Below, piece by piece: positions 1 through 8,200 of a stretch of DNA of 11,513 nt. A program made the translations under genes and the position numbers. This stretch comes from an uncultured Lachnospiraceae bacterium (GTDB taxonomy: Bacteria; Bacillota; Clostridia; Lachnospirales; Lachnospiraceae): NCBI GenBank assembly GCA_948688495.1, contig CAPQSW010000029.1:30449-41961 (forward strand). Reading direction: 5' to 3'. Positions within the stretch are counted from its first letter, which is position 1. Each line of letters begins with the position of its first letter. The notes beneath the pieces are model-generated. The model did no database searches. It had not been told where the DNA came from and was given only the letters and a program-made list of their open reading frames with translations.

Positions 1-91
1 ATCCTATGGTTATTTTCTAAAAAATCTAAACTTTATCTAAATTTCTGCATGGCCCAAACTGCAACAAACCACTAACCCCCTAAGGTACAAA
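1..91. other. A+T-rich non-coding left edge
   Basis: No open frame with a ribosome binding site, no hairpin followed by a T run and no repeat shared with the rest of the window were seen here. It is presumably the upstream flank of the dpa operon. Confidence 0.5.
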
Positions 92-119
92 CACATTTCC
101 AATATTTTTTCATATATTG
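92..119 (+). promoter_or_regulatory. Candidate sigma-K type promoter of dpaA-dpaB
   Basis: A CATATATTG box at 111-119 resembles the sigma-K -10 consensus (CATAnnnTA, last base differing). It is preceded at a 16-base gap by a CACA element whose AC at 93-94 fits the short sigma-K -35 motif. In Bacillus subtilis the orthologous spoVF operon is transcribed by sigma-K in the mother cell, so such a promoter is expected here. The region is A+T rich and short motifs occur by chance, so this is a plausible reading only. Confidence 0.45.
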
Positions 120-146
120 TAGGGATTATTTTTTTCGGGGAAACTT

Positions 147-1019
147 ATGGAAACATCATCCATTACCATATTGGGCGGCGACTTAAGACAATGTTATGCA
201 GCAGAATATTTAAAGGCAGCAGGATTTCCTGTTATATGTTATCATACACCAGACTTTCCTTATTCGGCCGGCATTCAAAAGACAGATTGCCTAAAGCAGG
301 CGCTGGCACAGTCCGAACTGATACTGGCGCCTACACCTCTGACACGAGACAATGATACACTGTTTCAGACAGCATTAGAGGAACATTCCTGTTCTCTGGA
401 AGCTTTATGGAAAGAGCTTACGCCAAGGCACAAGTTCATCGCCAGCAGCCTTTCAAAAGATCACAAAAAAAACCTCAAAAATGCAGGATGCCAAATCATG
501 ATTTTCGGCAATGAAGCATTTTTCCAAACTACAAACGCTCTCTTAACAGCAGAAGGTCTTTTGGCTGAAATCATACGCTGCACCCCCTTTAGCCTGTCTG
601 CTGCTGACATACTGCTCCTGGGATATGGATACTGCGGCACGGCAATCGACAGGATTTTCCTTCCTCTCTGCCAAAATATTTATGTCATTGAACAGGACAC
701 AGAAAAACAAATAGAGGCAAAACAAAACGGCCTTATTCCTATAGAAAAAACGGATTTTGCCCATGTGCTGCCAAAATGCCGGATAATCATCAATACAGTT
801 CCTGGACCGATCCTTAAAATAGAACAGTTATCACAAATGCCTGTTTCCTGCCACATTTTTGACATTGCATCTGCACCGTTTGGTTTCCCATCAGATACAA
901 CAAAGAAATGTCTGATGCCTTATTATCGGATTGGAGGCATCCCGGGACGTTTCTCTCCTGTCACTGCCGGCGAGACGATCGGCAGAACCATAGAAAGGAT
1001 GATCCAATATGCATTATGA
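147..1019 (+). CDS. dpaA: Dipicolinate synthase subunit A
   Basis: 290 residues, close to the usual family length. With DpaB it converts the lysine-pathway intermediate made by DapA into dipicolinic acid, which is loaded with calcium into the spore core; DpaA is the NAD(P)-binding dehydrogenase-like subunit and acts in the mother cell. The N-terminal half begins with the family signature GGDLRQCYAAEYLKAAG (10-26) and carries NALLTAEG (130-137). A Rossmann loop GYGYCG lies at 159-164, INTVPG at 215-220, and the closing GGIPGRFSPVTAGE at 273-286 is typical. The start has a GGGGA Shine-Dalgarno six bases upstream. It overlaps dpaB by 11 bases, indicating one operon. Recognition is by family motifs and by the DpaA-DpaB pairing; confidence is high. 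Confidence 0.95.
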   Translation: METSSITILGGDLRQCYAAEYLKAAGFPVICYHTPDFPYSAGIQKTDCLKQALAQSELILAPTPLTRDNDTLFQTALEEHSCSLEALWKELTPRHKFIASSLSKDHKKNLKNAGCQIMIFGNEAFFQTTNALLTAEGLLAEIIRCTPFSLSAADILLLGYGYCGTAIDRIFLPLCQNIYVIEQDTEKQIEAKQNGLIPIEKTDFAHVLPKCRIIINTVPGPILKIEQLSQMPVSCHIFDIASAPFGFPSDTTKKCLMPYYRIGGIPGRFSPVTAGETIGRTIERMIQYAL

Positions 1020-1614
1020 TTTTCATGACAAATCCATCGGAATCGGGTTTACCGGTTCTTTTTGCACCTATGAAAAAATATTTCATGCATTGGAAGATTT
1101 AAAGGAAACCGGTGCAAAACTGCTTCCGGTGTTTTCTCTGAACGCTTCCTCATTAGATTCACGTTTTGGCACAAGCGCCTCTTTTTTAGAGCGCGCAAAA
1201 CTCCTCACGGGGCACACTCCAATCACTACCATTCCAGCGGCAGAGCCAATCGGTCCAAAGGGATTGATGGACATTCTAATCATTGCTCCCTGCACCGGAA
1301 ATACACTTTCCAAACTGGCAAATGGGATTTCTGATACTCCTGTGCTGATGGCAGCAAAATCTCATCTGCGCAATAACCGTCCATTGGTGATTTCCCTATC
1401 CACCAACGACGCTCTGGGAATGAACCTGAAAAATATCGGTATTCTTCTGAATACCAAAAATATCTATTTCGTTCCTTTTGGCCAGGACGATTATCTGGCA
1501 AAGCCTAACTCCATGACAGCCTTCACGGAACTTTTGCCAGAAACCATCGAAGCGGCCCTAAACGGACGGCAAATCCAGCCGGTAATCAGAAGTCCCCACG
1601 CAGCACAGTCCTGA
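1009..1614 (+). CDS. dpaB: Dipicolinate synthase subunit B
   Basis: 201 residues, matching the ~200-residue DpaB/SpoVFB family of flavoprotein-like fold. The N-terminal GIGFTGSFCTYEK (11-23) is the phosphate-binding-type loop. IIAPCTGNTLSKLANGI (91-107) and RPLVISLSTNDALGMNLKNI (124-143) are characteristic of the family, followed by FVPFGQDD near 154-161. It works as the partner of DpaA in dipicolinate synthesis in the mother cell. The start lies inside the last codons of dpaA with AAAGGA nine bases upstream, so translation is probably coupled. Its 3' end converges on the 58-residue gene on the other strand with only 34 bases between them and no clear terminator. Confidence 0.95.
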   Translation: MHYDFHDKSIGIGFTGSFCTYEKIFHALEDLKETGAKLLPVFSLNASSLDSRFGTSASFLERAKLLTGHTPITTIPAAEPIGPKGLMDILIIAPCTGNTLSKLANGISDTPVLMAAKSHLRNNRPLVISLSTNDALGMNLKNIGILLNTKNIYFVPFGQDDYLAKPNSMTAFTELLPETIEAALNGRQIQPVIRSPHAAQS

Positions 1615-1648
1615 CTGCAACACTGGAAACTCTTTATGCAGCCAGAAA

Positions 1649-1825
1649 TTACTGTATGGAGTATTCCATCATTTCATAATGAAGCTTTGTTCCCTCGGTA
1701 ATCTCCGGGGGAAGCAAAGCCCTTGCAACACACTTTTCATCCCCGCCAGGCTGGTCGGCCTGCAACAGATAAGCATAATCCCCATCAATCCGCACAACTT
1801 TGTATTCAATCGGTCCTAAATTCAT
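1649..1825 (-). CDS. 58-residue protein coupled to the sigma-like gene
   Basis: A short gene whose ATG shares the ATGA overlap with the stop of the upstream sigma-like gene. A strong AAGGAAAGGAG lies just before it, which fixes the start and indicates translational coupling. The protein begins MNLGPIEYKVVRIDGDYAYL, has an acidic middle with one Cys (C32), and ends in a short LPPEITEGTKL-type segment. The order 'hydrophobic strand, D-G-DYA, LP, EGT' recalls the small beta-barrel DUF3006 pattern, but the match is loose and I do not assign it. It is soluble, with no signal peptide or membrane segment. The function is unknown; the coupling suggests it works with the sigma-like protein or is made in fixed ratio to it. 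Confidence 0.8.
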   Translation of the reverse strand: MNLGPIEYKVVRIDGDYAYLLQADQPGGDEKCVARALLPPEITEGTKLHYEMMEYSIQ

Positions 1826-2664
1826 ATTGCGTCTCCTTTCCTTGCTTTCTCATGTAAATCTAAGATATCTGCAATCTCCTCGGTTGAAATCCTTGTGTAA
1901 TCACAAAGTTCCTGAACCGTAGGGTCTGTCCCATTTTCTTCTGCGAGAGCTTTCCGCGCCTCATGAATCAAGCTGACTTTGGCAAGTATGGTATTCTCAC
2001 TGTCAACCTCTCCCTCTATTTCCTGACGGTACTGCTCCATTCCTTCCCTGGCAAGCCCCTCTAACTGTTCCTCCAGCTTTTTTTGCTGTGCCTCTTTAAG
2101 ACATTTGCCATTCTCCATGCCATACGCGGCAGCCTTGCCAAGAAGCTGACCCAACCCGAGCAGAAGCCCAATATTCCCCTCTTGCACTAAGTCTTCCAAA
2201 AACACCCGGGGCGTAACATACTCCTCTGCAATCTGTACTATCTTTTCCAGCCACTGATGGGATATTTCTTCCATGACTGTCCCTTCTCCTTCCAGAAGCC
2301 GCTGATATAAGATATTCTGTTGCTCCCTCTCCAACGTGGGTACGGCTGAAATCTCCCTCAAATACATCTGAAAATGTGGATTCCCAGTCTTTTTTCCAGA
2401 GCCCCCAGATGCCTGGGATGACCTGCTCCTTAAACTGGATTTTCTCCCTTTTCCAGTGCTGCCTCCTCCCTGTTGTTCTGTCTCTCCATCTGTTTCTTCC
2501 TGTGGCATTTGCAGGAACTGATATATCATTTCCTGCTGTTCCTTTGACAAATCCATATCCTGAAAGTAACTTGTAATTTCTTCTTTTGTCAATGGCACAG
2601 CGCTTGCCTTTGCGATTTCCTGCACGGAATGCAGAGTTTCCATAAATGTTATTTTATCTACCAT
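1822..2664 (-). CDS. Sigma-70-like protein lacking regions 2.4 and 4
   Basis: 280 residues from the preferred start at 2664, where GGGAAGGGAAATT precedes ATG. An in-frame ATG five codons upstream at 2679 has no good ribosome binding site. Residues 1-54 resemble sigma region 1.1 (LTKEEITSYFQDMDLSKEQQ). Residues 55-98 are a Gly/Ser/Lys/Arg-rich linker. Residues 100-128 match region 1.2 (YLREISAVPTLEREQQ). Residues 138-176 match 2.1-2.2, the core-RNA-polymerase-binding helices (IVQIAEEYV, FLEDLVQEGNIGLL). The expected -10-recognition helix (2.3-2.4) is replaced by a Lys/Glu/Gln-rich segment at 177-224. Residues 231-270 resemble region 3 (ARKALAEENGTDPTVQELCDYTRIS), and region 4 is absent. By inference it may bind RNA polymerase core without normal promoter recognition. 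It is the first gene of a two-gene unit. Confidence 0.8.
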   Translation of the reverse strand: MVDKITFMETLHSVQEIAKASAVPLTKEEITSYFQDMDLSKEQQEMIYQFLQMPQEETDGETEQQGGGSTGKGRKSSLRSRSSQASGGSGKKTGNPHFQMYLREISAVPTLEREQQNILYQRLLEGEGTVMEEISHQWLEKIVQIAEEYVTPRVFLEDLVQEGNIGLLLGLGQLLGKAAAYGMENGKCLKEAQQKKLEEQLEGLAREGMEQYRQEIEGEVDSENTILAKVSLIHEARKALAEENGTDPTVQELCDYTRISTEEIADILDLHEKARKGDAI

Positions 2665-2679
2665 AATTTCCCTTCCCAT

Positions 2680-2791
2680 AAGCGCACTTTGCTTATTTTC
2701 CTGCTGCTATAACGATTGATACGCCTCTACCTTGTTATGCTTTTCAATGATACAGCTGTGTTCTTTCTTCTCCCGATCATAATTTATCCTT
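2680..2791 (-). other. Leader of the sigma-like gene
   Basis: About 120 bases lie between the -10 box and the preferred start codon. A 17-codon reading frame at 2727-2780 (starting MIGRRKNTAVSLK) with AAGGA upstream could be translated, but nothing else supports it. No terminator-antiterminator structure is evident. Confidence 0.35.
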
Positions 2792-2820
2792 ATTATACGC
2801 GAAAGGGAATGGATTCACAA
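2792..2820 (-). promoter_or_regulatory. Sigma-A type promoter of the sigma-like gene pair
   Basis: On the minus strand a -35 box TTGTGA (2815-2820) and a perfect -10 box TATAAT (2792-2797) are separated by exactly 17 bases. The -35 box starts just after the stop codon of the LysR gene, so this unit can be transcribed independently, although read-through from LysR is not blocked by any visible terminator. Confidence 0.65.
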
Positions 2821-2827
2821 TAAAGAA

Positions 2828-3715
2828 TTAATTCTCCCGCAAATACTGAAAAAAGGTTTCCGCTGCAAGATTCCTGCCCCGTCCCTTATCTGCTGCAATC
2901 TGTATGCTTCGTTTGGGTACACTGCAGTCCAAGTAAATCTGTACCAGTCTCTTTGCTTTTATTAATGGAAACGCCATTCCCTCCGGCACAAAGCCAATCC
3001 CAAGATTATTTTCTATCAACGGGAGCATGAGGCCGGAGGTCGCGACCTGCATATCCGGCTCTAAATCTATCTTATGTTCAATAAAAAAATCTCTGTATAA
3101 ACTATAAGTTGCGCTGTTGTCTCCCAGCCCGACCCATGAATACCTCCCTATATCTTTTAACGATAATGGGGCTTTACAGAGATTCTGATACTGCAATCCA
3201 CCCACCAGGATTTCCTCAAATTCCAATACTGTCTCACAGACAACAGGTTTTTGCACCTCAAACGGCGTTGTAATCACTGCAAAATCCAGTTTCCCGCTGA
3301 TAAGATGCTTTATCGTCTCCGGCGTGGAGTGGTTATGGATTTTGATTCTGATTGCCGGATATTCGGTTTTAAAATCGTGCAGCCTGTCCAGAAGAAACAA
3401 ATGGATCGCCGTTTCTGTTGCACCGACTTCGACAGTCCCGCTCCTTGAAGAATCCTGCCTGCATATTTCTTCCTGGGCATTTCTAAAATGCCGGCATGCG
3501 ATTTCCACATGGGAATAGAGCTTCTGTCCCTCATCAGTCAAACTGACCCCCCGCGCCTCCCGGACAAACAGCCTGCAGTTTAACTGCGCCTCTAACAATT
3601 TCATAACGCGCGTCACGTTGGGCTGGTTACTCCCCAATGCGGCTGCAGCCTTTGTTATATTTCCATATTTAGCTACATAATAAAAAATCTTGTAATATTC
3701 AAAGTTTACATCCAT
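2828..3715 (-). CDS. LysR-family transcriptional regulator
   Basis: 295 residues, the usual LysR length. The N-terminal winged helix-turn-helix is clear: YYKIFYYVAKYGNITKAAAA (7-26), then SNQPNVTRVMKLLEAQL (29-45) and CRLFVREARGVSLTDEG (47-63). Residues from about 90 to 290 form the periplasmic-binding-like effector domain, with VEVGATETAIHLFLLDRL at its start. It is divergent from a MATE exporter across a 98-base gap holding a dyad with a T-N11-A core, the arrangement in which LysR proteins usually control the neighbour and themselves. The effector cannot be read from the sequence. The nearest AGGAG is ~15 bases before the ATG, rather far, so initiation may be weak. Confidence 0.93.
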   Translation of the reverse strand: MDVNFEYYKIFYYVAKYGNITKAAAALGSNQPNVTRVMKLLEAQLNCRLFVREARGVSLTDEGQKLYSHVEIACRHFRNAQEEICRQDSSRSGTVEVGATETAIHLFLLDRLHDFKTEYPAIRIKIHNHSTPETIKHLISGKLDFAVITTPFEVQKPVVCETVLEFEEILVGGLQYQNLCKAPLSLKDIGRYSWVGLGDNSATYSLYRDFFIEHKIDLEPDMQVATSGLMLPLIENNLGIGFVPEGMAFPLIKAKRLVQIYLDCSVPKRSIQIAADKGRGRNLAAETFFQYLREN

Positions 3716-3737
3716 ATATTTTTTATATTTCTCCTAT

Positions 3738-3767
3738 ATTATATATGTATTTTTCATATCCCTTCAA
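3738..3767 (-). promoter_or_regulatory. Candidate promoter of the LysR gene
   Basis: On the minus strand a perfect TATAAT (3738-3743) is preceded by TTGAAG (3762-3767) at an 18-base spacing. It overlaps the opposing exporter promoter, so the two may compete for polymerase. Confidence 0.5.
3743..3759. promoter_or_regulatory. Candidate LysR operator dyad
   Basis: ATATG at 3743-3747 and CATAT at 3755-3759 form an inverted repeat with a 7-base spacer and contain a T-N11-A core (T3746, A3758), the usual LysR recognition shape. The site covers the spacer or edge of both divergent promoters and overlaps the -35 box of the exporter promoter. The base composition is A+T rich, so chance occurrence is possible. 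Confidence 0.4.
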
Positions 3768-3779
3768 AGATAGTATAAT
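3751..3779 (+). promoter_or_regulatory. Promoter of the MATE exporter gene
   Basis: -35 TTTTCA (3751-3756) and -10 TATAAT (3774-3779) are separated by 17 bases. The start codon follows 34 bases downstream, with AAAGGAGTGA at 3798-3807 as ribosome binding site. Confidence 0.6.
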
Positions 3780-3813
3780 ACATTTCCGGTGAAATATAAA
3801 GGAGTGATCGTTT

Positions 3814-5148
3814 ATGAACAAAGATTTAACAGTGGGAAATACCCGAAAAGTCCTGTGGGCATTCTGCCTGCCCATGTTTAGCAGTATCGTATTCCAACAG
3901 CTTTACAATATTGCCGATTCGCTGGTTGCCGGCAAATTTATTGGGGAAAATGCGCTTGCCGCAGTAGGAAACAGTTATAATATTACACTGATATTCATTG
4001 CGTTTGCCTTCGGATGTAATATCGGATGTTCGATCGTCGTGTCACAGCTATTCGGGGCAAAGGATTACAAAACCATGAAATCCGCGGTCTATACAACCCT
4101 GATTGCGAGCAGTGTTTTATGCATGATTCTAATAGCGGCCGGTCTGTTCTCCTGTAATACACTGCTGCGTCTTATGAAAACACAGGAAGAAATCATGGCG
4201 GATTCATCTCTCTATCTGAATATCTATATCTGGGGGCTGCCATTCTTATTTTATTACAATATTGCAACAGGAATTTTTTCTGCACTTGGGGATTCCAGGA
4301 CGCCATTCCTTTTCCTCGCAGCATCGTCGACCGCCAATATCCTGATTGACATCCTCTTTGTAAAATCGTTTTCGATGGGAATTTCAGGCGTCGCCTGGGC
4401 AACCTTTCTCTGCCAAGGAGCAAGCTGCATCCTTTCCATTGTCCTGGTTCTAAAACGTCTGTCCCTGATAAAGACAACTGGAACTATACAGATTTTTTCC
4501 TGGTTCCTGTTAAAAAAAATAGCAGCTATTGCCATTCCCAGCATCCTGCAGCAATCCTTTATTTCTGTGGGCAATATGATGATCCAGGGATGCATCAACA
4601 GCTTTGGCGTCAGCGTTGCTGCCGGCTATTCTGCTGCTGTGAAATTAAATAATCTGGTCATTACCTCTTTTACCACAATTGGCAACGGCATATCCAATTT
4701 TACCGCCCAAAATCTCGGTGCAAATAAATTCGGGCGAATAAAAGAAGGCTTCCTCGCCGGATTAAAGCTGGTATGGTGCCTGTGCGTCCCATTCTGTATC
4801 CTTTACATTGGATTCGGCAAATATCTGCTGTTGCTGTTCATGGAACAGAGTTCAGCCACAGCGCTTATGACCGGCAGACAATTCCTATGGATATTGTCAC
4901 CTTTTTATTTTGTGGTTTCCGTTAAGCTTACGGCGGACGGAATCCTCCGCGGCGAGGGCGCGATGCGGCAGTTTATGGCTGCCACCTTCACCGACCTCAT
5001 TCTGCGTGTGGTTCTGTCTTTTGTACTTTCTGCCTGGACCAAATCTTCCATTGGCATCTGGTGTTCCTGGCCCATTGGCTGGTCAATCGGCATGGTAGTT
5101 TCGCTTTTCTTCTATTATTCACATAACAGAGCAAAATTTAAAGGGTAA
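3814..5148 (+). CDS. MATE-family multidrug/cation antiporter
   Basis: 444 residues, the family's normal length, with about twelve hydrophobic segments in two similar halves. The first segment has the conserved WAFCLPMFSSIVFQQLYNIA (15-34), followed by DSLVAGKFIGENALAAVG (35-52), the hallmark of MATE exporters; ATGIFSALGDSRTPFLF around 150 and GILRGEGAMR near 375 are the paired loop motifs of the two halves. Members export drugs, dyes or metabolites across the cytoplasmic membrane using a sodium or proton gradient. The substrate cannot be deduced. It is transcribed away from the LysR gene, which is its probable regulator. It ends 24 bases before a strong hairpin and stands alone as a single-gene unit. 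Confidence 0.93.
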   Translation: MNKDLTVGNTRKVLWAFCLPMFSSIVFQQLYNIADSLVAGKFIGENALAAVGNSYNITLIFIAFAFGCNIGCSIVVSQLFGAKDYKTMKSAVYTTLIASSVLCMILIAAGLFSCNTLLRLMKTQEEIMADSSLYLNIYIWGLPFLFYYNIATGIFSALGDSRTPFLFLAASSTANILIDILFVKSFSMGISGVAWATFLCQGASCILSIVLVLKRLSLIKTTGTIQIFSWFLLKKIAAIAIPSILQQSFISVGNMMIQGCINSFGVSVAAGYSAAVKLNNLVITSFTTIGNGISNFTAQNLGANKFGRIKEGFLAGLKLVWCLCVPFCILYIGFGKYLLLLFMEQSSATALMTGRQFLWILSPFYFVVSVKLTADGILRGEGAMRQFMAATFTDLILRVVLSFVLSAWTKSSIGIWCSWPIGWSIGMVVSLFFYYSHNRAKFKG

Positions 5149-5172
5149 CTGCTCCCCCAGCAAAAGAAAATC

Positions 5173-5216
5173 GGGGAAAACCGTGCATACCTACAAGGTA
5201 CAGCGCGATTTTCCCC
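5173..5216. terminator. Bidirectional terminator hairpin between convergent genes
   Basis: GGGGAAAA (5173-5180) pairs with TTTTCCCC (5209-5216). Inside it CGTGC pairs with GCGCG (one G-U) and TACC pairs with GGTA around the loop TACAA, giving one nearly continuous hairpin. On the minus strand it is followed by GATTTTCTTTT, and on the plus strand by a weaker AATTTATCTT. It lies between the exporter and the giant gene and can serve both. Confidence 0.8.
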
Positions 5217-5253
5217 AATTTATCTTCGTTGATTAAACCGTTACATACAAGTT

Positions 5254-8200
5254 CTATTTGGTAATCTTAATCTTTATCGTTGCCTTCTTGCCTGAACCGT
5301 CTGTTGCAAATGCCGTAATGGTCACTGTCTTTCCTTTTCCAGCCTTCTTTGCAGTTACCTTGCCCTTGCTGTTTACAGTTGCGAATTTTGTGTTGGAGGA
5401 TTTCCATGTCAGAGTCTTATTAGCTTTTTTGCCGTTCACTTTGACGGTTGCCTTCACGTTTATGGATTTTCCTGCCTTTACACTCTTCTTAGCTGCCTTG
5501 AGGGTAACTTTTGTTACGACATTCTTCATGACCGTAATCTTAACCGTTGTCTTAGCGCCTCTTCCGTCCTTGGATGTGGCGGTGACAGTTATCTTCTTGC
5601 CTGCAGCTTTTTTGCCGACCTTGAGCACGCCTTTGCTGCTGATGGTTGCATATTTTTTCTTTTTGCTCGTACTGTCAATGCTCCATTTTACACTGCTGCT
5701 TGCTCCCGCAGGCTTTGCCTGTGCTTTCAGCGTGACTGATTTGCCGGCTGCAATCTTGGCTGGCTTGCTTCCAGTCTTCTTGTCAGTAATCGTAAACCCG
5801 GTTGCTGCCTTCTTTAATGCCTTCTGTTTTGCTGCCAAAGCCTTCTCTGCGTCATCCACCTCTTTCTGGGTGGCATCCTTTTTGGCACTTATACTCTTTG
5901 CTGCATCAAGCGCTGTCTTGAATGCTTTCCAGGTCACGGGCGTGTAAGTCTTCTCTTTCAGTCCTTCTGCGGCTTTGATGGCATTGTTAAGCGCTGTCTT
6001 GTTTACGTTTGCCCCAACTGGGGTGAGCTTTGCCATTGCCTCCTGCAAGCCTTTCATAGCCTTTTCAACCTGCGCCTTTGTTGCATTTGGACGTCCCTTG
6101 ATCTGCTGTGCTTTTGTAAGCGCCTGCTGGAATGCTGTCCAGTTTTCATCCTGTACATAGCTCTCTACCTTGAGTTTTGCGGCGCCTTCAACACTCGTTG
6201 CCAAATCCTGTATCTGTTTATCCGAGGGCTTATATTCCTCCTTTACAACCAGCTCCGCATCCGCTTTTTTGAACGCTGCAAGCGCTTCCTCAATCTCTGT
6301 CTTGGTTGCGTCTTTTTTATTTGCTATCTTCTTAAGCTCTGTCAACGCATCCTTGTATGCCTGCAGACTTTCAGCGCTATAAGCTGCTTCTTCCAGGGGG
6401 TCTGCGTTAGCTGCTGCTATCGTATCCTTTAAGCTGTCCTTTAATTCCTGGGATGGGATCTGTTCCTGCCTGAGTCTTTCGTATTCCGCCTCAGCATCCT
6501 CAAGGGGTTTCACCTTAGCCTCTGCCACCAGCTTTTTCTGGTCTCCATTTAACGCGTCATACGCCTTCCTTGCGGCATCAATTTTTTCCTTACATTCTTC
6601 CGTAAGTGTAATTGAAGTGCCAATTGCATCGATCTTTGCCTCCACATCTGCTACAATCTGCTGGTCTGACACAACTTCCTTCAGTTTCAGACTGAAGCTG
6701 TCCCAGAGTACCCAGTTGTTTGTATCCGTTGTCTTCACACCAATCTTTAGGGTGTGATTGGTAACGGTTACGGTAATCGGGTCAGCCGTATATGCGCCTG
6801 TGGCAAAGCATTTAGCGGCGTCCGCCATGGAATTTGGTACATAGACCTCCCCACGCTCGGTACTCCATCCGCCTTCCTTGTCTTCTTCCTGTTTTCCGTC
6901 TGCATCAATGGTCTTAAGCTCCTGCTCTGTGTCATTCATGTAGTATACTGCCGGTGCACTGTCTTCAGTATCCGCACGGTAAAAGCCCTGAACGCTTAAC
7001 TCATACACACCGTTCGGAATGTTCTCAATGGTCTGAGAGAAATCAAATGCTTCATGGAAACATTCCACGTTAGAGGCAGTTCCGTCCTTTTTCAGAGCCT
7101 TAAGCGTATCACTGTATGTGTATTTATTATAATACTCGTTGTTCTTATCAAAGCCCGGGTCAAAAATGAATGATGTCACGTCCACTGGGTTTTCTTCTGT
7201 AATTTCTGATGACAGTTTTTCTGCCAATTCTTCCCGGCTTAAGATGAGCCATTCCGAGGCTTCAGATTTCTGTCCTGCAAAGGTAATTGCCGTGCCTTTT
7301 GTGGACGCTGTCAAGAACTGGTCATCCGCATTTGCGATGTTGATATTTCCGTCTTTCGAGTGTTCAATCTTTAATGCGGTCTCCTCACCGTTTAAGAACC
7401 CTTCCGCATCGAGATAATGGCCGGTTCCTTCTTTGTAATGGGTGTCAATTGTATATACCGACTTGTCTTCGGCGTCCACAGAAACCGTCATCGGCTGACC
7501 GTAGGATGACTGGGTTGCCTTTGTCTCACCGCTGGCATTTAAATACTTTCCGGTCGATACGTTTACGATATAGTAGCCGCCTGCTGCCAGAACTGGCGCA
7601 CCCGCATCCGCAAGGTCTTTATATGTTTTTTCTGCATCTGTCAGCACCTTGAGCTTTGCAGAATCCATAAGTTCTTTCTGGCTGTCCGTTAGTGCATCAT
7701 ATGCCTCCCTGGCCGCCTTGATTGCCAGCCTGCTGTCCGATGTAAATGCTACCGTTTTGATGGCGTCAATCTTAGGCGTAACTGTGCTGGCTATGACTGC
7801 AAGGTCTGCTGCATTCTCAAGGTCCTTGTATGATTTTTCTGCATCAGTTAATACCTTCAGCTCCTCTGCCGTGACAATGTCCTTTGCAGCCTGTATCAGT
7901 GCATCATATGCCTCCCTGGCCGCATCAATCTTTTCCTTACATTCTTCGGTAAATTCTACATTTCCGATGGCGTTAATCAGCGCTACTGCGGCTGCAGCAT
8001 CAGCCTTGTTAAGTGCTTCCTGTCCGCCTTTTTCCCAGTCTGTCTTATAGGAGTTTTCTGCCGTTTCAAGTGCCGTCTTCTTCTCCTGTGCCACGAGTGC
8101 TTTCTGTGTCTCGGTCAGTGCATCGTATGCCTCCCTGGCTGCATCAATCTTTGTTTTGCATGCAGTTGTAAATGTATAGGTTCCGATGGCGTCAATCTTC

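Noticed and set aside
1607..1618. CAGTC-GACTG dyad at the end of dpaB as a terminator
   Set aside because: Only five pairs around a two-base loop and no T run on either strand.
2708..2808. Minus-strand frame reading NYDREKKEHSCIIEKHNKVE downstream of the sigma-like gene promoter
   Set aside because: It looks protein-like but has no ATG, GTG or TTG start between the preceding stop and the peptide, so it cannot be called; it may be a remnant.
5258..5947. 229-codon open frame on the plus strand, hydrophobic
   Set aside because: It is antisense to the Lys-rich tail of the giant gene; AAG/AAA codons read backwards give Leu/Phe/Val and few stops. No ribosome binding site or recognisable domain.
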